A stretch of DNA of 64,000 nucleotides, taken from the NCBI GenBank assembly GCA_019671135.1, contig JAHRHY010000005.1:1984001-2048000 (forward strand). The letters run 5' to 3'. The notes beneath the pieces are model-generated. The model was not told where the DNA came from, made no database searches, and was given only the letters and a program-made list of their open reading frames with translations. The position numbers and the translations under genes were made by a program. Positions within the stretch are counted from its first letter, which is position 1; each line of letters starts with the position of its first letter. Below are positions 23,092 to 34,046 of this stretch, one piece after another. Source of the stretch: Linnemannia hyalina (Eukaryota; Mortierellomycota; Mortierellomycetes; Mortierellales; Mortierellaceae).

Positions 23092-23964
23092 ATGAAACTG
23101 ATCCAGCTAGCTGTGGTCACGATGACCCTTTTCGCTGCTTCTTCACAAACAGCCATGGCTGACATGTCGGTTGTTATCAAATCATGCACAAAGACTGTGG
23201 TCGTCCAAGGTACTTGTTACACGTTTTTAGCGTATATCTATTTAACATAGCCCGCACTTTTGAGATAAAGATCCGCGATCAGTCATTAGCGCCGCACTCT
23301 TTCTTTCCTTTCCTAAATAACCTTCTCACCTTATCGACCACTCTTTTACTTCTTTTTTGCTTGTCTCAAATAGAAAGTGGTCTAAACTGTGTAGAATTGT
23401 AAGTATTGTAACCCTCCCTCATGTCTACGAACAAACCATAACACATTTTTGGCTTTTATTGTTTATTTTTTCTTTCTCATCAAAAGCAACAAACTAATCC
23501 CTCGTTCTACCTCACTGCCTCCCTCCTTCCTTCTTCACAGCGCGGAAGCAAACAACTGCACGCTAAAAGATCTACTCGCATGGAACACAAAACTAGCTCC
23601 CGAATGTGAAAATAACAACCACCCCGACAAGGGCGTCGCCCTCTGTGTCTCAATCAGTGTCAACACAGTGGCTGCTATCGCCATTGCCAACGATAACGAC
23701 CCTTCTTCCTCTTACTCTTTGGACTCGCCGTCTACTCAGGAAATTATCAATAGTAGTGGTAGTCCTTCTTTACTGGCGATACCTCTTTCTGCGGATTCGA
23801 CGACGATTGTGCTGCCACCACTACCATCTCAACTGCCTATTCCGTCGTCTCCAAAGTCTGGGACGGTGATAGTTGTGCATGATAGTAGTGCTCTTGCTTC
23901 ATTTACGTCTTCCGGGTTGGCGTTTGCAATGGGTGCGGTAGCATCCGCTCTTGTACTCCTATAA
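23092..23964 (+). CDS. Second small secreted LysM-like protein
   Basis: Three exons (23092-23209, 23374-23398, 23541-23964) give 188 residues. The middle exon is only 25 nt. The product has a signal peptide (about residues 1-23, ending TAMA), then CTKTVVV exactly as in the protein at 14544. A LysM-like module follows with NCVEFAEANNCTLKDLLAWN and ALCVSIS; the cysteine pattern is kept although most other residues differ. A Ser/Pro/Thr-rich stretch precedes a hydrophobic C terminus (GLAFAMGAVASALVLL) suited to GPI attachment. It is probably an old paralogue of the 14544 gene, with an extra intron splitting the module. It is likely displayed at the cell surface. Ligand unknown. Confidence 0.72.
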
Positions 23965-25284
23965 AAAGCTGTTCCTTCGTCCCTCCTTTTTTTTCATCTG
24001 ATCAATACGTCTGCCTTGTGTGGGTCAAATATATTAATGGTGTAAGGAGTTGCTATCTTTGATGTGACTCTGGTACTCACTTCTCTCCACTCCTCTTTGT
24101 TGTGTTCCTCTTTGTCCCTCTTTGCCCTGCGCATTGATGTAACGGTGTGAGTGCTACTGTTTCTTTCATTCCGTTTTCGTTCCCGTCCTTCTGTGAGTGT
24201 ATGACTTATTGATCGTCAAGAAAAATGAAAAAATGATAAGGACCTGCCGTTTTTTTTATCGTTGTCATTGTCGTTGTCTTTATGTAAAATGAGTCTTTCG
24301 TACGGTTTTTTAGGTGGTAGAGGGAACACCACAACTACTGTGGTTCGCGCAATGGTCAAGGGAACATTTACGTTCACAAATTCACTGGTCCGAGATGAAG
24401 ATGCATGTAAGCTTTCTGGCGTTAAGAATTCACGCAACAGACAGACAGGACGCGTATCGACTGAGACCAGCTGGACTGCGTTTGATCCCTTGGATGCGAA
24501 CATATGAGACAGAGCGCGCTTTTATCAGCATCATTGGTATGACGGAAAAGTGCACTCGACGGGTAAGAACAGGTATAAATACCCTCTTCTTTCGTTTTCC
24601 TTTCTTTCTCTCTTCTTTCACATTTTCTTCCTTCTCTCTTTTCTTTCACTCTTCTTTGTTTCCTTTTCCTTCTTTCCTACCCACTTTCTTCCATTTTTTG
24701 CTTTCTTGCCTTTTGTTTCCGCCTTTAACTATGTTATTCCTTCTATATTACTATCCCAGTTCTCTTACCTTCTCATGCCTCGACCTCTGTGCGACTCAAT
24801 GCTCTCCACTCCCACTCACACGGCATCAGGGACGAATACTAGAGAACATGCCTTTTTAATAAAGAAAAGTAACTACCAAGCTAGGAGACTGCCTGTGGTT
24901 TTGTTTATGTAATACGGTGATTGCTTCTTGTGATGACTAACGTAAGAAAAAGATATAGATACAAATGCAAAGAAGAAAACGTAAAAAATAAAATGCGCTC
25001 AAAGAAACTGTGGGAGCAAACCTTATGCGTCGTCAACATAAAAACGTTCAAAAGAAGACAAGCAGGATCCACCATGTTGCTTTACTTTCAGGAAAAGGCC
25101 CTAAGATTGACTAATCTAGTTTTATTGGTAACTATTTTTGATTGCTCGTTGGGTATCGAACATAAGATGATTTGCATAGAAGATGAGAGTGGGTGTGTCA
25201 AACAACCAGTCTACCTGTCTACAGATCATAGAAGTGATATTAAAATAATACTAAGATTTGAAAAATGAAGAACCCCCCATCAAT
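23965..25284. other. Intergenic region with an orphan TATA box
   Basis: About 1.3 kb without a supported gene. TATAAATA at 24574-24581 is followed by a 150-nt pyrimidine tract, the usual core-promoter look in this window, but no coding sequence follows. The downstream half is AT-rich. Confidence 0.5.
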
Positions 25285-27708
25285 TTAGGCGACAGGCTGA
25301 ATAGACAGACAAACAGAGTCAGCCCTCTTCTCAAAAGCCTTCAAGAACGCCGCCTTGACCTCACCACCTTCAAGCGCAGAAGCAGAAGCGGCAGGCTTTC
25401 CCGATGAAGCACAGCAACCATCAAAGTCACATCCGGAACTGGTAAGCTGAAGAATCTTCTTGAAGGTCGACCATTCACAGAAGTAGTTCGATCCACAGCC
25501 GGGGAGGGTCATGGGTACCTCGTTGACCAACAGGCGGATCAAACCTTCAGGGGCGGCAGCAGGGGCATCCTGGCGGCGGCGCAGCTTGGGGGCCTTGGGG
25601 GCAATGGGGCGGTAGATCTCGAAGGCCATGTTGGAGGAGAAGGGGGCGAAGTTGCTGGCGCGGAATTCGCGGTTTTCGTACTGCTCAGATGTCATGTTGG
25701 CCGTCAATGGAACTCCCTTCTTGTTATACAAGCCCTATAGAACCAGTAACACGAGCAAAAGTGGGCACGTGTGAGTATTGCGCACGATTGAGAAAATATT
25801 GTCATAAAAAAATCAAGGCAGCGCCATTAATCCTTAGAAGAAAAGGAGGCGAATACGTACCAACATGGAGGAGAAGAGCATGATGGTCTCAGAATGACCA
25901 AACTTGAGGACAGCGCGAGAAACTCCACGTACATCCTCATCATCATCACCGCTAGCAACAGGGGCGCCGGTCTTGTCCTCTGTCAGAGCCAACTCAACAG
26001 ACTGCACCAACGAAGTACCCAACTTGCATCCAAGATGTCTGTTGAAAGGCACTCCAGGTCCATAGGTATAATAGTCATCCAAGTCATCCGCGATCTCAAG
26101 CTTCAGGAACAGATCCTTCGCCTCACCATCCAAGTCATCCTTGCCATCCTTCTTAGACTTGCCATCCTTCGATGAAGAGAGTCCAAGACCAAGGAACCGA
26201 CACCAAGTCTTCTCAGTGTTGTGCATGGAAACCTCGAATCCACACATGTTCTGGATAACACCGACATCCTTGACCGTGAGGTTAAACTGGGCCGCGGGGG
26301 TCTTGGCTCCAGCGGACAAAACTGCGGAGAGACGTTGTGCCAGTTCTGGTTTGAACGTGGCCTCGTACTCCTTGTTGTTGCGCTCAACAGCTGATTGACC
26401 ATCGACGCTCTCGAGCCAGCGAGGGCACGCGTACTTCATCGCCATTTCCTTATCCAATCCCTATATATTGTAGAAGAAAGGTCTTATTGGTTAACCACCA
26501 CGGACATGTAAAAAGGAAATGTAGAAAGAAAGCAACAAAAAGAGTAAAAAGTGACTTACGATGGGCAGCATGGAGATCTCAACAGGCTGGACGGGAGGCC
26601 TCTTTCCAATGACGCCCTTCTCAACCGCAGATCCAGAATCTTCCGCGAGACGACCCTCAAAGAATCCGACCGAGAAACCATACCCCGACTGTTTAGATCT
26701 GGACTTTGGCGATGAGTAGAACACGTACGAGTCGGCGTCGTAGGGGTACTTGTCCAAGAGGGTCTTGTAACGGATGGCAAAGCGACGACCAATTTGGTAC
26801 AGATCAGCATCTCCCTGGACGGACAGGAGGTTACCTCTTGCAGGGGGGTACAACGTCTCACTTGGCTAATAAAGACAAGAGCGCGGGTAGAGGTCATAGC
26901 TATGGTTAGATTTTGCATCCGTGAAGACCAAGAGGGTGAACGTCAGTTGTACATAATGGGGAGTAGTGGTACTTGTCTCTTACCCAGTCCTTAATCCATT
27001 CGAATCCAGGCAACTTGATACCCTTGAGTCTATCGGTCATCTTCTGGAACCCGACAGACTTGTCAGCACTAGGGTACCTTGTACCTATTCCATTCCATAG
27101 ACCAGGAAACGTATTCAGGTAGATGTTAGTCCTCGTAATTGTTTCTCCTTTTCATTGTCCTGCGACAAGAATCAAATAATCTCTCCTTACCATGGCGACA
27201 GACCTGATAGCAGTCAAAGGTGGTGGTGGGAGAAAGAAAGACAAATGATTGGACAGAACAAAATACTCAACGTTAATAACAAACATCAACCTCTTTTCGG
27301 GATGGAAGGGTAAATGCGAGTGGAGGAATGTGACGTAAACTGCACGCTTGGGCGTCTGTGCAAAAACCTTTGAATCCTTACCAGTTGCAGCTGAACCAAC
27401 TCGTAACCCTTAGGGGTATCCTTCAGGTGTCCAACAGGTCTGGTCTCATGGGGATAGGGCGACTTTGTACCGAGGTGAGTTCGGAGCCAGTTCAAAGGTG
27501 GCAACGAGAACGAGGGGGACGAGCCAGAGTGCTTAGCTGCTGCAGCGTCGTCAACGGGTCCCGCTTGAACAGTGGCGGGAGAGAAGAGGCAAGAGAGGGC
27601 GAGCATGAGCGCGACCGAGGGGAGAAGGATGGCCGACTTCTTGCTGGTAGTGGTGGTAGCGGCGGTGGACAGGCTAGGCGCCGCGTCCTGCTTTTGTGCA
27701 ACAGACAT
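25285..27708 (-). CDS. Histidine acid phosphatase, multiple inositol polyphosphate phosphatase (MINPP) type
   Basis: Six exons on the minus strand: 27708-27382, 27203-27191, 27084-26984, 26865-26560, 26460-25861 and 25734-25285, giving 598 residues. Histidine acid phosphatases remove phosphate through a phospho-histidine; the MINPP branch acts on inositol polyphosphates such as phytate. The nucleophile motif RHGTRYPS starts at residue 112 (His113). The first part, VCRH and one base of the next codon, is encoded by a 13-nt exon. The distal motif reads FGHSET (His438), where animal MINPP has HAE. YGPGVPFNRHLGCKLG and LIRLLVNEVPMTLPGC are also MINPP-like. A hydrophobic stretch at about residues 29-48 is a signal peptide or anchor, so the enzyme is likely secreted or endomembrane. 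The start matches that of the paralogue at 32836. Confidence 0.88.
27191..27203 (-). other. 13-nt microexon carrying the phosphatase RHG motif
   Basis: The exon reads GTCTGTCGCCATG between CAG and GTAAGG. It encodes Val-Cys-Arg-His plus the first base of the Gly codon. Without it the catalytic histidine is lost and exon 1 no longer joins exon 3 in frame. The paralogue has the same 13-nt exon at 31956-31968. Confidence 0.85.
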
Positions 27709-27974
27709 TTTTGGGTAGATTGAGCGAGAGTGAGTTGTGTGAAGAACAATGAAAAGGAGACGGGAGAATGATGAGAAATCCAACAGTTAAATAGAAAAAA
27801 AAAAGTGAAGGAAAGCCAAGGCTCCTACTTGGGACAAGAAACGGCCAAAAGAGGGCCAATGATGTCAGTACTCTTGGAGGCGTGCAGGGTCCCTGAGGTA
27901 TTGAGCGATGAGGGATATAGTTTTTTGTGCCCTGGCTGGTTGGCTGGTTGCTTATGGTCAACCGACGAATGCTC

Positions 27975-29210
27975 TACTACAGATCGGCGTCCCCCTGGAC
28001 CTAAAGTAGGCTAGTCCCTGCCAGCATCAATTGACTAATAAAAGATAAACGTGCGCGGTTAAGGCTGTGATTTGTTTAATTTGGTTATTGAAGAACGAGC
28101 TTGTATCCAAAATGGTACCAGGGGTTGAATATTCATTGCATGTGAAGAGGACGAGTATAAATCTTTTCTTCGTACCCACTCCTCAATCCATTCGAATCCA
28201 CACAACGTGGCTCCCTTGAGTCGATCCAAAGGCCTTTTGAAGTCAACAGACGTGGAAGCCTTGGAGTGCATTGGACTGAACACATGCGAATAAACATTAG
28301 CCTTCATCTATTATTTTCTTTCGTCTCATACTCCACGTCGAGTCCACGGCAAGATGGAATGGAATATGGATAATCTTCCCCCCCATATGGTTGTAGATCT
28401 GATAGCAAGAAGAATAGGGTGGGAGTACGAAATATAAACGATTGGACAGGACAGGGCGCTCAATGTTAGTAATAATTACAGAGGCTATTTGCCAAGGCGC
28501 AAGGGTGAATGCAAGTGAAGGGGCATTCAAAGTACATAGATTCAAGTATGTGTGACTGCATGAAAAAATAGTTGTTTTAGTGAGGTGTGATTGAGTCCAC
28601 TCCAAAGGTGGCAACGAAACAACAAGGCTGGACCATCGGAGTCGCCCCTCGACCAACAAAAAGGCAGAGATGATCCAACACTCTTTAGTCTCCGCCAATC
28701 AGATCTTTAAGTTTGCCCATCTGGTGGTTGTTCACTTCCCCAATTGCTGGCTGTTGTTGTTTGTTGTTCTGTTTTGTTTATTATCGCTATCGCCTGACTA
28801 CTAAAAGAAGCTTCAGATGTACTTCTAAGTCTAGCAACAAAATAACACGATATTCTGTACCCGGTATAAGGATCAACATTCCCTCCGTCGCCTGCTCTTG
28901 GTTATTTTGATGTTACGATGCACATCAATTGTCCTGCTGATCATGAACATGGATTGTGATGAAACATTCTAGACCGTCTTCTTCTCATGCTCCAAAGCAG
29001 CATCAGCGTCGTTCTTGGGCTCCTGCAACAAGACCAAAAACTGCTCATGAGGGTTGGAGTCTAGACCGCAAACATTCATCGTCGCTCACTTGGCAGGGAA
29101 GGGGATTTCCACATGCAATTGCGAAGGAAAGGGGTTATAGTTGCAGCCGCGACATCAACGGCAACACGAACAGGAACCATCGCTTGAGTAGTGGCAAAAC
29201 TAGAGATGTG
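27975..29210 (-). pseudogene. 5'-half relic of a third MINPP-type phosphatase
   Basis: Four pieces line up in order with the intact gene at 32836. Exon 1 covers about 29210-28560 and includes the extra N-terminal segment shared only with that copy. The RHG microexon is at about 28393-28406, now reading I-Y-N-H-M, so the catalytic arginine and glycine are gone. The third exon covers about 28290-28160 and keeps DRLKG and GFEWIEEWV. The first 60 nt of exon 4 lie at 28037-27975. Homology stops inside exon 4, next to the promoter of the intact copy at 27708. Exon 1 is out of frame and contains about 200 nt of unrelated sequence near 28690-28920. The limits are approximate. Confidence 0.82.
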
Positions 29211-29963
29211 GTCAAAGAGAGAAAAGGTGGTAGCCAATTTTTCGTCAGCCATTTTTACACCGGACTTGATCGGTGAAAAGAAGGGATATTTTTAGATCAC
29301 TTCGAAATCGTCATTCTAGGTCACTTAGGAATCACGGTTCCTACCAATGAGTCCTTTTGAGTGAATGCTCATTGACATAGTCCTCCTCTTCATGCCTTGT
29401 TAAACGGCTGCCATTCCTTCAAACTGTCGACCGCTTTCACTGAAAAAATAAAATAAAAGTTCACCGAGACTAAACTTTATTCTGTTTACATTCCTATGCG
29501 TGACTGAAGAGGCAAGGGAGGATGACGCTAGATAGAGAGATAGACCCTTCAGAACCCTTTGTGCTACTAAATATTCGTACTTCACATACAGTCCCGTCCG
29601 TCCTGTAGGTTGCCATCCATATCCTGCACAAAGACATACTAGTTTTTTTGGGCGCCTTCTGTTTTAGAACGGATGTGGCCCGTGCTTGATCAATGATCGA
29701 GGATCAATCCACTCTATGCCGATCAAATGTAGTCAGCCGTGACGGTCATGTTCTTGCCTCATGTCAGTACTACGACTTTTTGCACTATCGGTTGCATGTG
29801 TGGTAGACAGTATCAGTTATGCCACTCTTTATGTATTTTCGATTGCTCAATGCATTCGTACTTTTATTTTTATTTTATTTTATTTTTCCTCGTATCGAAC
29901 AAGATGTGTAATACATAGAAATATGAAACAATGCATGAAAAGGACCGCATCCTCCCCTTCCGT
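29211..29963. other. Intergenic region with a short imperfect tandem repeat
   Basis: No gene is supported. Two imperfect 24-nt units lie head to tail at 29293-29316 and 29317-29340 (TAGRTCACTT core). The rest is the 3' side of the second phosphatase gene. Confidence 0.5.
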
Positions 29964-32836
29964 CTATTTGATGACAGGATCAACAGCCAAACAAACAGGC
30001 AGCTGCGACTTCGCTTTCCTTTCAAGAACCGTCTGGTGACGGAACTCCCACACAGCTGCCAAAAACGCAGCCCTCGCCTTCGCCTTGGCCTCCACCCCCG
30101 CCCCAGGAGTAGGGGTGGGCTTGGTCAGGGTACTACAGCAGCCATCGAAATCGCACCCGGTCCCCGCACGCTGAAGGACCTTCTTGAACGTCGGCCATTC
30201 ACAAAAGTATTCACCTCCACAGCCGGGAAGGACCATGGGTACCTCATTGACCAGCAACCTGATCAGTCCTCGAGGAGCTGACTTGGTGTTACTGTCAGCA
30301 GGGGAAGCGGCTTCGGCATCCAGGCGGCGGCGCGACTTTCGGGTATCCGCGATGGGGCGGTAGACCTCGAAAGCCATGTTGGCAGCAAAGGGGGAGACCT
30401 TGCTGGTCTGGAACTCTCGCTCGGCGTACTGCTTAGACGTCATGTTTGCCGTCAACGGGACCCCCTTCTGGTTGTATAAACCCTACAAGATATGCAAAGG
30501 AGGTCAGCATCGAACTTAATAATCGACCAAAACTTAAAAAAATAGATGAGCACGTACCAGGAAGCTGGAGAAGAAAAGGATGGTTTCAGAATGACCAAAT
30601 TTGAGAAGAGCGCGATACACCCCAGGCTCTCCATCATCATCACCACTATCGAAGGTACCAGGGATGTTGTCCTCCTTCGGCGTCGGCACTCTACCGCTAG
30701 TCTTACCCTCAGTCAGTGCCAATTCAACAGCCTCCATCAACGAAGTGCCCAGCTTACACCCAAGATGTCTGTTGAAAGGCACTCCTGGTCCGTGCGAGTA
30801 GTAGTCATCCAAATCTCCCGCGATCTCGTACTTCCGGAACACATCCTTCGCCTCGTTATCCTTGACCTCGTCATCCCTGTAATCACCCCCCTCCGAAGAA
30901 GAAGATAGCCCGAGTCCAAGTAACCGACACCAAGTCGTGTCATTGTTGTGCAGGGCAACCTCGAATCCACACATGTTTTGGATAACGCCAACATCCTTGA
31001 CTGTGATGTTGAACTTGGCTGCTGGGGATTCGGCACCCTCGGACAAAACCGCTGAGAGGCGATTTGCCAGGGCTGGGACAAACTTGCTCTCGAACTGCTT
31101 GATCTCGCGCACTATACGCGGCTGGTCCTTGATGCTCTCCAGCCATCTTGGGCAAGCATACTTCATCGCCAGTTCCTTATCCAATCCCTAAAATATGTAG
31201 TATGAACAAGGCTTCAATTGGTGAACACCGTGGATACACGACACGAGATGTAGTCAATCATGCAAAGAAACTGAATTGTGGACGAAAGGGACTTACGATG
31301 GGCAGCATAGAGATATCAATAGGCTGGACGACAGGTCGATCACCTATGACACCCGTCTCGGCGTCAGATCCAGAATCGGCGAAACGACTCTCAAAGAACC
31401 CAACCGAGAACCCGTACGCAGACTGGCTGCTCCTGGATTTTGCCGATGTCGTAAATTGGTACAGGCTGGCGTCGTAAGGGTGCTTGTCTAACAAGGTTTT
31501 GTAGCGGATGGCAAAGCGACGACCAATCTGATACAGATCAGCATCTCCCTGGACGGAAAGTAGATTTCCTCTTGCAGGAGGGTACAATGTATCACTTGGC
31601 TAATATGAAAAACGTGAGAGCGCTTAAAGCTATGGTTAGTTCAACTTGTTATGATGAGGGCTTGAATCCACAAAAAACGATGGCGTGAACATGACCTGAA
31701 TCTGAAGGGCAGTAGCAGTGTCTGTCTCTTACCCAGTCCTTGATCCATTCGAATCCAGGCAACTTGACACCCTTGAGTCGATCAGCGAGCTTCTTAAAGC
31801 CGACAGCCATGGAAGCACTAGGGTACCTTGTACCTATTCCATCCAAAAGACCAAAGCAACGCATGTCAATCGACTATTAGTCACCCGTCCCTGCCTTTCT
31901 TCTTTCATGACCCACGACAAGATAGAATGGGATATGGATAATCTCTCTCCCTTACCATGGCGACAGATCTGAAAGCAGGCAAGGAGGAGTGAAGTAGGAC
32001 TCAAATTAGTTTAGACAATTTGCGCAATGTTGGTAATAATTACAATAGTAAATTTCCTAGGGTGCAAGGGCAAATGCAAGGGGTACACAACTAGTGCGTC
32101 TGTCTGTCTGTGTGAAAATTTCCTCCCATGTGTTCCTTACCAGATGCAACTGAACCAACTCATATCCCTCAGGGACGTCCTCCAAGGGTCCAACAGGTCT
32201 GCTCTCATGAGGATAGGGGGACTTTGTGCCAAGATGTGCTCGAATCCAGTTCAAATGTGGTAATGTGATCAAGGGAGACGAGGACTGGACCCCCAGAGTC
32301 GTCTCTCCACCTACAGACGAGTCAAGCACGCCCCTCGACCCTGGAGGCTTTCTGTGAATCAGGTCCTCAGACTCGCTCATCCACCGTTCCTTGATAATCC
32401 CGATCGCTGGAGCAACCGTCCTGTCGATCACAAACGTGGACCCTGGTGAAACACCCTCCTTTTGCTGGTCCAGAGCAGCAGCATCAGGATCAGTGTTAGT
32501 CTCAGGTGCCACCAACGAGGCCAGGAACTGTGAACGAGGGGTGCAGCCAAGCCCGTGAACCATCGTCAACGTCCTCGTTCTTTCTGCGAGGAGCGGATTT
32601 CCACATGCGGCAAATGAAAGGGGCAGAGCCGCGGCATCGACGACAATTGAGGCTGAGACCGCTGCTTGCACAGGGACAACAGGACTGAGGAGGCACGAGA
32701 GGGTGAGGATGAGAGCGACCGAGGGAAGAAGGACAGCTGCTGCCCTAGTGCTGGTGCTGGTTGCTTTGGTGATGGCGGTCGGGCCAGGTGAGAGGCGGGA
32801 CTTAGGGGACTGTTCCTGTCCTTGTGCAACTGGCAT
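29964..32836 (-). CDS. Second MINPP-type histidine acid phosphatase, with longer N terminus
   Basis: Six exons: 32836-32141, 31968-31956, 31833-31733, 31599-31297, 31187-30558 and 30482-29964, giving 753 residues. The intron positions and the 13-nt microexon are the same as in the copy at 27708. RHGTRYPS starts at residue 235 and the distal motif is FGHSET with His570, again serine where animal MINPP has alanine. The N terminus keeps the hydrophobic signal or anchor (about residues 36-60) but carries about 120 extra residues before the conserved HLNWIRAHLGTKSPYPHE block. Start chosen at MPVAQGQ by match to MSVAQKQ in the paralogue; an in-frame start at 33067 is less likely. It should act on inositol phosphates outside the cytosol; substrate preference is inferred from the family. 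Confidence 0.87.
31956..31968 (-). other. 13-nt microexon carrying the RHG motif, second phosphatase
   Basis: ATCTGTCGCCATG sits between TTTCAG and GTAAGG and encodes Ile-Cys-Arg-His plus one base. It differs from the first copy only at its first base. Confidence 0.85.
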
Positions 32837-33506
32837 TTTTGATAGACCCTTTTTGTTCACAAAAGGCCTGCAGCGAGGTGAGGAGCAAGAAGAAAGATGG
32901 AGACCTACGAAAAGGTTGCTTTCGGAATGAGGAATGAGGCACGAATTCAAGAAGAAAAAGAAAAAAAGGCCCAAGAAATTGACAGAAAAAAGGAGGCGAA
33001 AACAAGTGGGAAGCTGAGCGAGGATCCTTTGGAACAAACAAGCACAAGAGAAGAGAGGGAGGGCCAATAGAGTGGGGTCTCCTGGATGCGTGCACGCTCC
33101 CTTGTAGGGACCGACAAACGTTTAACCTACATCTTCGCTGGTTGGTGAGCATCAGAGGCATTAATTATGTGTGAATAGGCTACGCTCCTGACAACAAGGG
33201 TCTTTTGGTCACTCCACTTTTTCTCTCACGCATCCCTGTCCACTTTCCACGCTCAACCCCAAACGATAGACGTTTTATCAAAAGACAACACAACGGAGAA
33301 GAACGAGAGAGATATAGTTTTTCTGGTCCAAGAGAACAAACGCAGTAAAGAATTTATTCATGCCGGGAGAGAAAAAAAGAAAAAAAGCGATAAAAAAAAG
33401 AAAAAGAGTTGTTGCCTGTCGTTTTCATCTCAGGATGGCTCTTCTCAGTCCATTTAGAGAAAGAGGGATCCCTTTGCAAAAGAATGCGAGAGTTCAAGGA
33501 CTAAAT
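32837..33506. other. Promoter of the second phosphatase and 3' side of RPS2
   Basis: Both flanking genes are on the minus strand. The stretch near 33050-33110 resembles the sequence at about 27840-27900 upstream of the first phosphatase (GGGCCAAT, then a CTCC-rich and GTGCA block), so the promoter seems to have been duplicated with the gene. Confidence 0.5.
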
Positions 33507-34011
33507 TTAGGCGCGACGCTTCTCCTGGGGCTTGGCAAGGAAGTCAGTGTACTGCTGGTAGGGAGACATGGTGAACTGGGTCTCGGACCAGAGGTCGGGG
33601 GTCAAGTAGCTGTAGGTGTTACCAATAGCGGCAAAGGTGGCCTTGACAAAGTTGCCCAAGGTGCGGGTGGAGCCGAAAGCCTGGGTGTAGCAGTCAGTGA
33701 CACCAGCGAGCTGGAGAAGCTTCTTGGGGACGGGGGCAGCGACAATGCCGGTACCGCGGGGAGCGGGGACCAAACGGGTGACGGCGGAACCGCACTTGCC
33801 GGTGACCTTGCAAGGAACGGTGTGGGGCTCGTTCAAGATCGAACCCCAGTAACCGCGACGGACGGGGATGACCGAGAGCTTGGCAAGGATGATGGCACCG
33901 CGGATGGCGGTGGCGACCTCCTTGGAGCACTTGACACCGAGACCGACGTGGCCGTTGGAGTCACCAATGACGACGAAAGCCTTAAAGCGGGTACGCTGAC
34001 CGGCACGGGTC

Positions 34012-34046
<35 letters not shown>

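Noticed and set aside
32837..33067. Upstream in-frame start for the second MINPP gene (MALPLFSC)
   Set aside because: The paralogue starts at the position equal to 32836 and the upstream region resembles the other copy's promoter.
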